Source of the DNA: Frateuria soli | GTDB taxonomy: Bacteria; Pseudomonadota; Gammaproteobacteria; Xanthomonadales; Rhodanobacteraceae | DNA length: 64,000 nucleotides | Reading direction: 5' to 3' | NCBI RefSeq assembly: GCF_021117385.1 | Contig: NZ_CP088252.1 | Coordinates: 248,001-312,000 of the forward strand | Shown: positions 19,297 through 27,975 of the stretch, piece after piece | Numbering within the stretch: position 1 is the first letter of the stretch | How the letters are laid out: each line of letters starts with the position of its first letter | Translations under genes and position numbers: made by a program | The notes under the pieces: generated by a model | Told to the model about the DNA's origin: nothing | Seen by the model: only the letters and a program-made list of their open reading frames with translations | Database searches by the model: none

Positions 19297-21513
19297 ATGA
19301 CCACCAAGCAAACCTTTCCGTCCTCACCGCGTCGCGATGACGACATTGACCTGCATGCGCTGCTAGGCACGCTGCTCGACCACAAGTGGTTGATCATCGG
19401 CGTGACCGCAGTGTTCTTCGTGCTCAGCGTGCTGTACGCCACGCTGAGCACCCCCATCTACGAAGCCACCGCCACGGTGCAGGTCGAACAGAAGGTCCCA
19501 AGCCTGCCGGGCCTGGACGATCTCACCCAGACGCTGGGCACCTCCTCCTCGCAGGCCACCACCGAAATCGCCCTGATCACCTCCCGTACCGTGATCGGGC
19601 AGGCGGTGACCAACCTGAAGCTGGACATCACGGCCGAGCCGGAGCGGTTCCCGCTGATAGGCAACTACATGGCGCGCAGCTACAAGCCGCAGATGCCGGG
19701 TGACGTGGCGCCGCCTTTCATGGGCATGGACAGCTACGACTGGGGCGGTTCCGAGCTGGATATCTTCCAGCTGGACGTGCCTTCGACATTGCTGGACAAG
19801 CCCTTGCACCTGATCGCCGGCGAAAGCGGTGCGTACCAGCTCACCGACGACGAGGACAACGTCCTGCTGCAGGGCCGCGTCGGCGAACCGGCCACCGGCA
19901 GCGGCATCACCATGCAAGTGCAGGCGTTGCACGCCAATCCGGGCACCGTGTTCGACGTGGCGCGCCACTCGCACCTGGGCACGATCACCGCGTTGCAGGG
20001 TGCGATCCAGGCGGTCGAGCAGGGCAAGGATTCGGGAATCATCGTCCTTACTTACGACAACCCCGATCCGGTGCTGGCCACCCAGCTCCTGGACCAGATC
20101 AGCGCGCTGTACGTGCAGCAGAACGTGGAGCGCAACTCCGCCGAAGCGGCCAACAGCCTGAAGTTCGTCAAGGAGCAACTGCCCAAGGTCAAGATGGACC
20201 TGGAGAAGGCGACCGCGGCATTGAACGCGTTCCAGATGCGCGCGCACTCGGTGGACATCAGCCTGCAGACCAAGGGCTTGCTCGACCAGACCGTCGCGCT
20301 GGATACGCAGATCGAAAACCTGCGCATGCAGATGGCCGACGTCGAGCGCAAGTTCACCTCCAACCACCCGACCTACCAGGCTCTGGCCGCGCAGATCGGC
20401 CAGCTGCAGGGCAAGAAGGCGGCACTGGAGAAGCAGGTCGGCCACCTGCCTGATACGCAGCAGGAACTGCTGCGCCTGACCCGCGACGTGCAGGTCAGCA
20501 ACGAGACCTACACCAACCTGCTCAACCAGGCCCAGCAGCTCGACATCGCGCGTGCCGGTACCGTCGGCAACGTGCGCGTGGTCGATCGCGCCGCCACCAA
20601 CACCAATCGCCCGGTGTGGCCGCCGAAGATGATCCTGGTGCTCGCCGGCACCGCCCTGGGTGGGCTGCTCGCGCTTGCCTTCATCTTCATCCGCCAGCTG
20701 CTCAACCGCGGCGTGGAAGACCTGGCCGCGATCGAACATGTCGGCCTTCCGGTCTATGCCTGCGTGCCGCTGTCGGCCGCCGAGCGCGAGATCAACGAGC
20801 GCAACGGCCGCGTGCGACGGGGCGCCTACGCGCAGCACCTGCTGGCACAAAGCGCACCGGATGACCTTGCGGTGGAGGCTCTGCGCAGCCTGCGCACCAG
20901 CCTGCACTTCGCGCGCCTGGAGGCCAAGAACAACCTGCTGATGATTTCCAGCCCGGGGCCGGGCGCCGGCAAGACCTTCGTCGGCGCCAACCTGGCGGCG
21001 GTGATCGCGCAGGCCGGCCAGCGCGTGCTGCTGATTGACGCGGACATGCGCAAGGGTGCATTGCACACCGTGGTCGGCGGTCGCCCGGAGCAAGGCCTGT
21101 CGGAACTGATCTCCGGCCAGATCGGACTGTCCGAGGCGGTGCGTACGGTAGAGGGGGCGAACAACCTCTACTTCATCTCGCGCGGCAAGGTGCCGCCGAA
21201 CCCGTCCGAACTCCTGATGCATTCGCACTTCACCGCGTTGCTGGAAAAGCTCAAGCCGCGCTTCGACCTGATCATCATCGACACGCCGCCGATCCTGGCG
21301 GTGACCGATGCGGCGGTGATCGGCCACCACGTGGGCACCAGCCTGATGGTCGTGCGCTTCGGCGTGAACCAGGCGCGCGAGATCGCGCTGGCCAAGCAGC
21401 GCTTCGAACAGAACGGCGTACCAGTCAAGGGCGCCATCTTCAACGCGGTCGAGAAGCGCAGCGCGGGCTACTACGCCTACGCGTACTACGAGTACGCCGG
21501 CGCCAAGGCCTGA
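19297..21513 (+). CDS. wzc: Tyrosine autokinase / polysaccharide co-polymerase Wzc
   Basis: The 738-residue protein has an N-terminal Wzz domain with TM1 at about residues 31-51, long periplasmic coiled coils (about 270-400) and TM2 at about 445-467. A cytoplasmic BY-kinase domain follows, with Walker A SSPGPGAGKT (about 550-559), Walker A' LLIDADMRKG (about 578-587) and Walker B LIIIDTPP (about 657-664). The C-terminus carries the tyrosine cluster YYAYAYYEY (725-733). It controls chain length and export with Wza and is reset by Wzb. Because the kinase half is fused, it resembles E. coli Wzc rather than Xanthomonas GumC, which lacks it. A ribosome site precedes the ATG. Confidence 0.96.
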   Translation: MTTKQTFPSSPRRDDDIDLHALLGTLLDHKWLIIGVTAVFFVLSVLYATLSTPIYEATATVQVEQKVPSLPGLDDLTQTLGTSSSQATTEIALITSRTVIGQAVTNLKLDITAEPERFPLIGNYMARSYKPQMPGDVAPPFMGMDSYDWGGSELDIFQLDVPSTLLDKPLHLIAGESGAYQLTDDEDNVLLQGRVGEPATGSGITMQVQALHANPGTVFDVARHSHLGTITALQGAIQAVEQGKDSGIIVLTYDNPDPVLATQLLDQISALYVQQNVERNSAEAANSLKFVKEQLPKVKMDLEKATAALNAFQMRAHSVDISLQTKGLLDQTVALDTQIENLRMQMADVERKFTSNHPTYQALAAQIGQLQGKKAALEKQVGHLPDTQQELLRLTRDVQVSNETYTNLLNQAQQLDIARAGTVGNVRVVDRAATNTNRPVWPPKMILVLAGTALGGLLALAFIFIRQLLNRGVEDLAAIEHVGLPVYACVPLSAAEREINERNGRVRRGAYAQHLLAQSAPDDLAVEALRSLRTSLHFARLEAKNNLLMISSPGPGAGKTFVGANLAAVIAQAGQRVLLIDADMRKGALHTVVGGRPEQGLSELISGQIGLSEAVRTVEGANNLYFISRGKVPPNPSELLMHSHFTALLEKLKPRFDLIIIDTPPILAVTDAAVIGHHVGTSLMVVRFGVNQAREIALAKQRFEQNGVPVKGAIFNAVEKRSAGYYAYAYYEYAGAKA

Positions 21514-21549
21514 TCCCGCTTCCCTCCTCGAAATCAGTAAGGACATCGC

Positions 21550-22935
21550 ATGACACTGAAAGTCACCCTGTTCGGCACCGGCTACGTGGGCCTGGTCACC
21601 GGCACCTGCCTGGCGGAGATGGGCAACCGCGTGCTTTGCGTCGACGTGGACGCGGCCAAGGTCTCGCGCCTGAAGCATGGCGAGGTGCCGATCTACGAGC
21701 CGGGCCTCTCGCCGATGGTCAAGCGCAACCACGAAAGTGGCCGGCTGGACTTCACCACCGAGGCCGAACCGGCGGTACAGCACGGCGAGGTGATCTTCAT
21801 CGCCGTCGGCACGCCGCCGGACGAGGACGGCAGCGCCGACCTGCGCTACGTGCTGGAAGTGGCGCGCACCATCGGCAAGTACCTCAACCGCTACGCGGTG
21901 GTGGTCAACAAGTCGACCGTGCCGGTGGGTACCGCGGACAAGGTGCGCGCGACCATCGCCCAGGCGCTGGCCGAGCGCGGCGCGGTGATCCCGTTCGACG
22001 TGGTCTCCAACCCCGAGTTCCTGAAGGAAGGCGACGCGGTGGAAGACTGCCTGCGGCCCGACCGCATCGTGATCGGCAGTTCCAGCGAGCGCGCCACCCA
22101 AGTGCTGCGCAAGCTCTACGCGCCGTTCAACCGCAACCACGACCGCACGGTGGTGATGGACGAGCGCTCGGCCGAGCTGACCAAGTACGCGGCCAACGCG
22201 ATGCTGGCGACCAAGATCAGCTTCATGAACGAGATCGCCAACATCGCCGAGCGGGTGGGCGCGGACATCGAGCAGGTGCGCCGCGGCATCGGCTCGGACC
22301 CGCGCATCGGCTACCACTTCATCTACCCGGGTGCCGGCTACGGCGGCTCGTGCTTCCCCAAGGACGTGCAGGCGCTGGAGCGCACCGCGCGCGGGGTGGG
22401 CTACGAGGCGAAATTGCTGGGCGCGGTGGAGGCGGTCAACCACGCGCAGAAGGGCAAGCTGTTCGAGCTGATCGAGCGCCACTGCGGCGGCGCGCTCAAG
22501 GGCAAGACGGTGGCGCTGTGGGGCCTGGCGTTCAAGCCCAACACCGACGACATGCGCGAGGCCTCGAGCCGGCGGCTGATGGAGCAGCTGTGGGCGGCCG
22601 GCGCGAAGGTGCGCGCGTTCGACCCGGAGGCGCGCGAGGAAACCACGCGCATCTACGGCGAGCGGGCCGACCTCGCGCTATGCGAGGACGCGTACGAGGC
22701 GCTGGAGGGCGCGGACGTGCTGGCGATCGTGACCGAGTGGAAGGCGTTCCGCGCGCCGGACTTCGCACGCATCCGCGACGCACTGAAGGACCCGGCAATC
22801 TTCGACGGGCGCAACCTGTACGACCCGGCGCAAGTGGAGGAGGCGGGGCTGGCCTATTACGGCATCGGGCGCGGGCGGGCGCTGGGGGAGAGGTTCGCGC
22901 CTTTCCTGGCAGCGCCACGTGCGGCCACCGCCTGA
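21550..22935 (+). CDS. ugd: UDP-glucose 6-dehydrogenase
   Basis: The 461-residue enzyme has an N-terminal NAD-binding Rossmann motif [11 protein letters not shown] (about 8-18), the STVPVGT segment and the catalytic Cys268 in GGSCFPKD. The C-terminal UDP-binding domain includes [16 protein letters not shown]. It oxidises UDP-glucose to UDP-glucuronate in two NAD-dependent steps. Its place directly after wzc says that the polymer contains glucuronic acid or a sugar derived from it. That matters for the amidating, ATP-grasp and lyase-like genes further along. An AAGGA ribosome site precedes the ATG. Confidence 0.97.
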   Translation: MTLKVTLFGTGYVGLVTGTCLAEMGNRVLCVDVDAAKVSRLKHGEVPIYEPGLSPMVKRNHESGRLDFTTEAEPAVQHGEVIFIAVGTPPDEDGSADLRYVLEVARTIGKYLNRYAVVVNKSTVPVGTADKVRATIAQALAERGAVIPFDVVSNPEFLKEGDAVEDCLRPDRIVIGSSSERATQVLRKLYAPFNRNHDRTVVMDERSAELTKYAANAMLATKISFMNEIANIAERVGADIEQVRRGIGSDPRIGYHFIYPGAGYGGSCFPKDVQALERTARGVGYEAKLLGAVEAVNHAQKGKLFELIERHCGGALKGKTVALWGLAFKPNTDDMREASSRRLMEQLWAAGAKVRAFDPEAREETTRIYGERADLALCEDAYEALEGADVLAIVTEWKAFRAPDFARIRDALKDPAIFDGRNLYDPAQVEEAGLAYYGIGRGRALGERFAPFLAAPRAATA

Positions 22936-23050
22936 GTGGATCCGCACCGAAGGAAACCAGGGATGGCCTGGCGCGCAGAAGACATAGTCCATGCCATCTG
23001 CCGCCTGGATAGCTACCTCCCTTCACCCGAGCCGATGCCAGGACGCACTT

Positions 23051-24265
23051 GTGAAACGCTTCTACCTCTCCGGACAACGCACCTTCCGCAACCGTGGTTG
23101 CGAGGCCATCGTGCGCAGCACGGTGGCGCTGCTGCGGGACCAGTTCGGCGAGGTGGAGGTGCTGGTCCCCTCGACCAACATCGCACGCGACAGTGCGCAA
23201 TGGCCCGATGCATCCGGGCAGGGCGTACGCTTCGTTCGAGCCTACCTGCCGCCTCCCGCTCGCTACTGGGTGCAACTGCAGAGTCTGCCACTGCCGCTGA
23301 TCAAGCGTGCCGGCTGGCCGTTCCCGATGCCGCGCTGGCTGCGTCAGCAGCTCGACTCGGTCGATGCCGTGCTGGCGGTGGGCGGCGACAACTATTCGCT
23401 GGACTACCGGATCCCTTCGCCGATCATGAGCGTGGACGGCTGGGCCATGGACATGGGCAAGCCCGTGATGCTCTGGGGGGCGTCGGTCGGTCCGTTCGAA
23501 CGCGAGCCGGAATTCGTCGATCCGGTGACGCGCCACCTCGCGCGCATGCACTTTGTGGCGGCCGGCGAATCGATGAGCCATGACTACCTGGTCCACAAGC
23601 TGGGTCTGCGCAACGTGATCCGGATGGCCGAGCCGTCCTTCATGCTCGGCAAGGAACCGGTCGACCTCAAGCCGTTCTGGCCCAGGGGTGACGGCCACGT
23701 GTTGGGTCTGAACGTGAGCCGGCTGGTCGAGCGCCACCAGCGCAGCAACAAGAACGTGCACGCCGAGCTGGAGGGATTCATCCGTCACGCGGTGAAGGAA
23801 CACCGGCTCGGCGTGCTTCTGATCCCGCACGCCGATCCGTTGCGCCAGGCGCACGGTGGGGATGCCGAGTACATGGGGCCGCTGCTGACGCGGTTGGCCG
23901 ACCTCGGCAGTGCCGTGACGATGATGCCCAACACGTTCAACGCGGCACAGACCAAGTACGTCATCAGCTACCTGCGCTTCTTCATCGGTGCACGCGCGCA
24001 CCCGGTAATCGCCGCGCTTTCCAGCGGTGTGCCGACCGTCTCCATCGCATACAGCGTCAAGGCCTGCGGCATCAATCGCGACCTGTTCGGCAACCAGGAG
24101 ACGGTGCTGCAGGCGCGCAACCTGTCCTCGCGCCGGTTGCAGGACATGCTGGAGCGATTGGTGCAGCAGGAAGACACGCTGCGCAGCCTGCTCGAATGCC
24201 GCCTCGCCGAATGGCAGTCGGCCACCAGGGCTGCGACGGCGCGGATCTCGGACTGCCTTTGTTGA
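23051..24265 (+). CDS. Polysaccharide pyruvyl transferase family protein
   Basis: This 404-residue protein is of the PS_pyruv_trans type. The features are an N-terminal GxxxxRNRGCEAIV turn, the AVGGDNYSLDY segment after a VDAVL strand, KPVMLWGASVGPF, a GESMSHDYL stretch and the C-terminal FFIGARAHPVIAALSSGVPTVSIAYSVK. Enzymes of this family move pyruvate from phosphoenolpyruvate onto sugar hydroxyls as a ketal, adding negative charge; some relatives have other roles, so the exact reaction is inferred. The GTG start has AGGA seven bases upstream and begins MKRFYLSGQ; the longer frame upstream was rejected. Part of the ugd operon. Confidence 0.85.
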   Translation: MKRFYLSGQRTFRNRGCEAIVRSTVALLRDQFGEVEVLVPSTNIARDSAQWPDASGQGVRFVRAYLPPPARYWVQLQSLPLPLIKRAGWPFPMPRWLRQQLDSVDAVLAVGGDNYSLDYRIPSPIMSVDGWAMDMGKPVMLWGASVGPFEREPEFVDPVTRHLARMHFVAAGESMSHDYLVHKLGLRNVIRMAEPSFMLGKEPVDLKPFWPRGDGHVLGLNVSRLVERHQRSNKNVHAELEGFIRHAVKEHRLGVLLIPHADPLRQAHGGDAEYMGPLLTRLADLGSAVTMMPNTFNAAQTKYVISYLRFFIGARAHPVIAALSSGVPTVSIAYSVKACGINRDLFGNQETVLQARNLSSRRLQDMLERLVQQEDTLRSLLECRLAEWQSATRAATARISDCLC

Positions 24266-24282
24266 GACATCCTGGGGACTAC

Positions 24283-25194
24283 ATGGACAACAGAATCGCA
24301 TCTGACAACAGGCGGACCGCGGATTCCCCGTGCGTCGGCACCGCACCGCCAAAAACCCGCGAGGCGCGCGTCGCGCCGGTCAGCGTGGTGGTGCCCTGCT
24401 ACCGCTGTGCAGACACGATCGGGCAGGCAGTCGCTTCGGTTGCCTCGCAACTGTTGCGACCGGCGGAAGTGATCCTGGTGGACGATTGCAGCAGCGACGG
24501 AACGCTGGACCGACTGCACGAAGTGGCGCGAGGGTACCCGCCTGGCTGGGTCAAGGTGTTCGCGCTACCTCGCAACGGTGGCCCGTCGGGAGCGCGCAAC
24601 CTGGGCTGGGCGAATGCGCGCCAGCCCTACGTCGCCTTCCTCGATGCGGACGATTCCTGGCATCCGCACAAGCTGAAGATCCAGATGGACGTGCTCGAGT
24701 CCGATCCCGGCATCGCCCTGCTGGCTCACCGCATGAACGTCCAATCACGCAGCGCACCCGCGCCCGCGCTGCAACGTCGCCAGACGGTGACGGTCGTGCC
24801 GCCGAACCTGCTGATGCTGCGCAGCCCCTTTCCCACCGCTTCGATCATCGTGCGCCGTGACCTGCCGTTCCGGTTCGACGAGCAGCGGCGTCGCTCGGAG
24901 GATTACCTGCTGTGGGCGCAGATCCTGTTGTCGGGCTACCGCTGCGCGCGGGTCGAACAGGTGCTTGCGTCCTGGCACAAGCCGCCTTTCGGCGCGGGCG
25001 GCCTGAGCGGCGACCTGGCGGCGATGTACGCGGCCGGCGTGGATGCGCGGCGCGCGTTGCATGCCCAGGGTTTGCTGAGCGGGCCACAGATGTATCTCGT
25101 CCACGCGATCGGCCTGCTGCGCTATGCACGCCGACGCGTGATCACTTATGCGCGCCGATTTTCCAGCGCCTCCCGAAGCGGTGGCACGAGCTGA
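24283..25194 (+). CDS. Family 2 glycosyltransferase (GT-A fold)
   Basis: The 303-residue enzyme begins with an unusually polar N-terminal extension of about 35 residues before the GT2 core VSVVVPCYRCADTIGQAVASV. The VDDCSSDGT motif and the metal-binding FLDADDSWHP (Asp-Ala-Asp near residue 120) are present, and the acceptor side includes FDEQRRRSEDYLLW (catalytic base region). No membrane helix is obvious. It should add one sugar to the lipid-linked repeat unit at the cytoplasmic face of the inner membrane. It lies 18 bases after the pyruvyltransferase gene and its stop sits two bases before the EpsG gene. Confidence 0.9.
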   Translation: MDNRIASDNRRTADSPCVGTAPPKTREARVAPVSVVVPCYRCADTIGQAVASVASQLLRPAEVILVDDCSSDGTLDRLHEVARGYPPGWVKVFALPRNGGPSGARNLGWANARQPYVAFLDADDSWHPHKLKIQMDVLESDPGIALLAHRMNVQSRSAPAPALQRRQTVTVVPPNLLMLRSPFPTASIIVRRDLPFRFDEQRRRSEDYLLWAQILLSGYRCARVEQVLASWHKPPFGAGGLSGDLAAMYAAGVDARRALHAQGLLSGPQMYLVHAIGLLRYARRRVITYARRFSSASRSGGTS

Positions 25195-25196
25195 TC

Positions 25197-26240
25197 ATGG
25201 AACAGACCCTCACCCTGGTGGATACGCCATCCAATTCGAACGCTCGGGCCATGCTCGGGCTCATGGTGCTGGCCGTCGTCTGCCTGGCCATGGACCTGGT
25301 GGTCGGCTCGCGCAGCATCGACACCGGAACCGACACCTACGTCTATGCCGGCTTCTTCGACGCGCTGCGGCACGGTACGGTCAACAGCCGCTTCGAGCCG
25401 GTGTTCTATTACCTGAGCGTATTGCTCGCCGGCACCGGCATGAGCCGGGTCGCGTACCAGAGCTGCCTGTTCCTGATCATGATCGGAACCGTGGTGGTGG
25501 CCACGCGCAAGTACTACGACTACCTGGAAAGCGAGGGCAGTTACCTGGTCTTCCTTACCGCATCACTGATGTTCCTGCTGTTTTCGCCAGTGATGAGCAA
25601 CGCTTCCATCAACGTCGTGCGCCAGGGACTGGCCTCCCTGCTGGTATTCGCGGCCCTGATCGCGTTCTACCGCCATCAGTGGCGCAGCTTCTTCTTCTGG
25701 GGCCTGCTTGCGACCGGCTTCCATTATTCTTCGGTGCTCTACCTGCTGTTCGCGCCGGTGCTGCTGCTTCGCCAGCGCACCCAGCGACTGATCGCGATCG
25801 GTGCGTTCCTGGCCTACTGCAGCGGGTTGACCATGTTGCTGGTCCAGGCGCTCGTGCCATCGGTGTACGCGATCGTCATGAAATACGACGCAGGCGCGAC
25901 CTACCGTACCGGCGTGCGCCTGGACTTCGCGGTGTTCTCGCTGTTCTGGTATCTGCTGCCCTACGTCCTGGCGCCGTTGGTGCACGAACCTGCGCGGCAG
26001 CGGATCAAGGACGGTACGTCGATCTACGCGGTCATGCTGCTGCCCTTCTTTGCGGTTGGCTGGGGCAACTTCTCCAACCGCTACCTGCTTTCGTCGTGGC
26101 TGTCGGTATCGCTGGTGCTGGCCGCGATCTGCTGCAACAGCCGCCTGGCCCCCCTGCGCAACCCCCTGCTGATACGGATCGGGCTGATCTTGGCGGCCGC
26201 GGTTTTCTACATGTATGTCAGCCATGGTTTCGTGATTTGA
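25197..26240 (+). CDS. EpsG-family O-antigen/EPS polymerase (Wzy-type)
   Basis: The 347-residue polytopic protein has about ten predicted helices. The region after the first helix carries the EpsG hallmark: S-R-S-I-D-T-G-T-D-T-Y-x-Y (compare DYxxY near a first loop) and RFEPVFYYLS. The later GFHYSSVLYLLFAP and GNFSNRYLLSSWL are further EpsG-like motifs. EpsG proteins polymerise lipid-linked repeat units in the periplasm. The start at 25197, two bases after the GT2 stop, is preferred over the longer open frame inside the GT2 gene, giving tight coupling. Confidence 0.85.
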   Translation: MEQTLTLVDTPSNSNARAMLGLMVLAVVCLAMDLVVGSRSIDTGTDTYVYAGFFDALRHGTVNSRFEPVFYYLSVLLAGTGMSRVAYQSCLFLIMIGTVVVATRKYYDYLESEGSYLVFLTASLMFLLFSPVMSNASINVVRQGLASLLVFAALIAFYRHQWRSFFFWGLLATGFHYSSVLYLLFAPVLLLRQRTQRLIAIGAFLAYCSGLTMLLVQALVPSVYAIVMKYDAGATYRTGVRLDFAVFSLFWYLLPYVLAPLVHEPARQRIKDGTSIYAVMLLPFFAVGWGNFSNRYLLSSWLSVSLVLAAICCNSRLAPLRNPLLIRIGLILAAAVFYMYVSHGFVI

Positions 26241-26343
26241 ACCCGATGCGCCATCCACCCGAGCGGCCCGGGCTGCCCGCTGGCGCCCACCGGCCCTATC
26301 CGGCGCCGCGGCGGTGGAAGCGCGATCGCAAAGGAGAGTTTCT

Positions 26344-26457
26344 ATGAACGGCGGCGACCTGATCCGGGATACGCAGAGAGTCGACAGGTTGGCACGGCGT
26401 TCCCGCTGCCCTGCCTGCAGGGTTGCCCGGCCCGCAAGCCAACATCCATGGAGGTGA
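26344..26457 (+). CDS. Possible 37-residue peptide upstream of the asparagine-synthase-like gene
   Basis: An ATG follows an excellent ribosome site (AAAGGAGAG, spacing seven from the AGGAG core) and opens a 37-codon frame that stops three bases before the start of the next gene. The peptide is basic, contains a Cys-Pro-Ala-Cys pair (residues 22-25) and no hydrophobic segment. The ribosome site is stronger than most in the locus. It could be a true small protein, a modified peptide substrate, or a leader that couples translation of the next gene. No homologue is known to me. Confidence 0.4.
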   Translation: MNGGDLIRDTQRVDRLARRSRCPACRVARPASQHPWR

Positions 26458-26460
26458 GCC

Positions 26461-27975
26461 ATGACATCCATGCCTGCACAGCAGCACAAGGCTGCCCAGC
26501 CCACCGAGCGCCGCATCCAGCTCAACCTCTCGCCGTACGCCGGCGAGGCTGATCTGTCGAGCCTGGATCGCGAGGGCGACTGCTTCGACGCCATCGACGA
26601 AATCTCGTTGGCGGACCTGCTGCGCAACTCGTTCGTCTATCCGCCGCATTCGATCTTCCGTGGCGTGAAAGTGGCCACGACCGGCTTCGATCCCCAACAG
26701 GATCTGCACGATCGTCCGCGCTTCCATTTCCTGGGACAGGCGGCGGCGGTGACCAACCGGCCCCGGGCCGACGAAGTGGACGAGGCCGACCTGGTGGAAA
26801 CCTACCACCGGCTGCTGTGCGAAGCGATCGGACGCAGCACCAGCGGCATCCGCACACCCTGGCTGTTGCAGAGCGGCGGCAAGGATTCCACCTCCATGGC
26901 CATCGCGCTGGCCGAAGCGCGACCGGACGCCACCTGCGTGACCTACCTGGGCGGCACCGAGGAGAACGAGGTCGAGTCGGCACGCGATGTGGCGGCTCGG
27001 CTTGGTCTGCGGCATGAATCGCTGGCGTGCGATCCGTCCCGCGCCTACGACCGCTACCTGGCGATGGTGCCGGCGATGCCGCTGCTGACGGCCGACTTCG
27101 CCGTGCTTTCCTACGCCGACCTGACTACCGAGATCGGGGCGAGTGGCGGCGACGGCATCATCGACGCGCTCGGCTCGGATCCCTACTTCGGCGTGCCGCC
27201 ACACTGGCAGCAGCGCATGCTCGGATTGCTGGCGCGCGGCCTGCGCCTGTCCCCGCGGGTGTTCGAAACCGACGTGCTGGGGCGCAACTTCAAGCTGTGC
27301 TATGCGCTTGGCACGCTGCAGATGAACGAGTTCGAGCGCTACTACGCCGGCTCGCGGTTCACCGACTCGGAGGTGGATGCGCTGTTCGGGCATCCGATTT
27401 CGCGGCAATCCCGCGCGCGGCTGGAAGTGTTCAGGGATGCGATCGCGGCGGCGCGGACTCCCGAGGCGCGCCGCCGCGTTTCGGCGGCCATCGTCGAAGC
27501 GGCGATTTTCGGCAAGGGCATGTTCGCCGCCCCGGCGCGCAAGCTGCGCCTGGTCTACCCCTATTGCGACGAACGGCTGCACGAGTGGGTCTTCCGCCAG
27601 GTGCCGGACAGCTACCTGATGGGGCGCGACGGCACCAACAAGGTCCTCGTGCGTCGCCACATCGCCCGCCATTTCCGCCAATTACCATATGTCCATGCCA
27701 AGGGTTCGTTCCGCTTCGACCTCTGCGGGCTGGCTCGGCAGCGCTTCGACCAGGTGCACGCTTTCGCGGTGCAGGCCAAGGCACTGCTTCCCGGAGCACC
27801 GCGCTGGCTGGAAATCCACCGCGGCCGTCTGGACAACAAGTACTACGCATCGAAGTTCTACCTGCTTGCGATCACGCTGCCCTGGGTGCTCAGCCGGTTG
27901 CGACCGGACCAGGCCCTTGGCGTGGCCGCATTGCGAGGACCCAACAACCAGGAGTCGACATGCGCCGCATCCTAG
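26461..27975 (+). CDS. Asparagine-synthase-like PP-loop ATPase without a glutaminase domain
   Basis: The 504-residue protein has an unfamiliar N-terminal region (about 1-105), then a PP-loop ATP-pyrophosphatase domain with the SGGKDSTS motif (about residues 138-145) and downstream features of the asparagine synthase B C-terminal domain. The Ntn glutaminase domain with its N-terminal Cys is absent, so ammonia must come from free NH4+ or another protein. In O-antigen loci such enzymes amidate uronic acids; in other contexts they form amides or lactams in peptides. With ugd nearby, uronamide formation is the simplest idea, though unproven. GGAGGTGAG lies just before the ATG. Its 3' end overlaps the following beta-helix gene by 16 bases. 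Confidence 0.8.
   Translation: MTSMPAQQHKAAQPTERRIQLNLSPYAGEADLSSLDREGDCFDAIDEISLADLLRNSFVYPPHSIFRGVKVATTGFDPQQDLHDRPRFHFLGQAAAVTNRPRADEVDEADLVETYHRLLCEAIGRSTSGIRTPWLLQSGGKDSTSMAIALAEARPDATCVTYLGGTEENEVESARDVAARLGLRHESLACDPSRAYDRYLAMVPAMPLLTADFAVLSYADLTTEIGASGGDGIIDALGSDPYFGVPPHWQQRMLGLLARGLRLSPRVFETDVLGRNFKLCYALGTLQMNEFERYYAGSRFTDSEVDALFGHPISRQSRARLEVFRDAIAAARTPEARRRVSAAIVEAAIFGKGMFAAPARKLRLVYPYCDERLHEWVFRQVPDSYLMGRDGTNKVLVRRHIARHFRQLPYVHAKGSFRFDLCGLARQRFDQVHAFAVQAKALLPGAPRWLEIHRGRLDNKYYASKFYLLAITLPWVLSRLRPDQALGVAALRGPNNQESTCAAS

Noticed and set aside
19363-22482. Very long minus-strand open frame (1039 codons) across wzc and ugd
   Set aside because: It is antisense to two genes with complete family motifs, its composition is His/Arg/Gly-rich without any domain, and such shadows are expected in DNA with high G+C at third positions.
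26344-26457. Lasso-peptide precursor for the asparagine-synthase-like enzyme
   Set aside because: The peptide has no leader/core pattern with a Gly/Ala/Ser/Cys at a ring start plus Asp/Glu at 7-9, and no B1/B2 protease partner is present. The small frame is kept only as a candidate gene.
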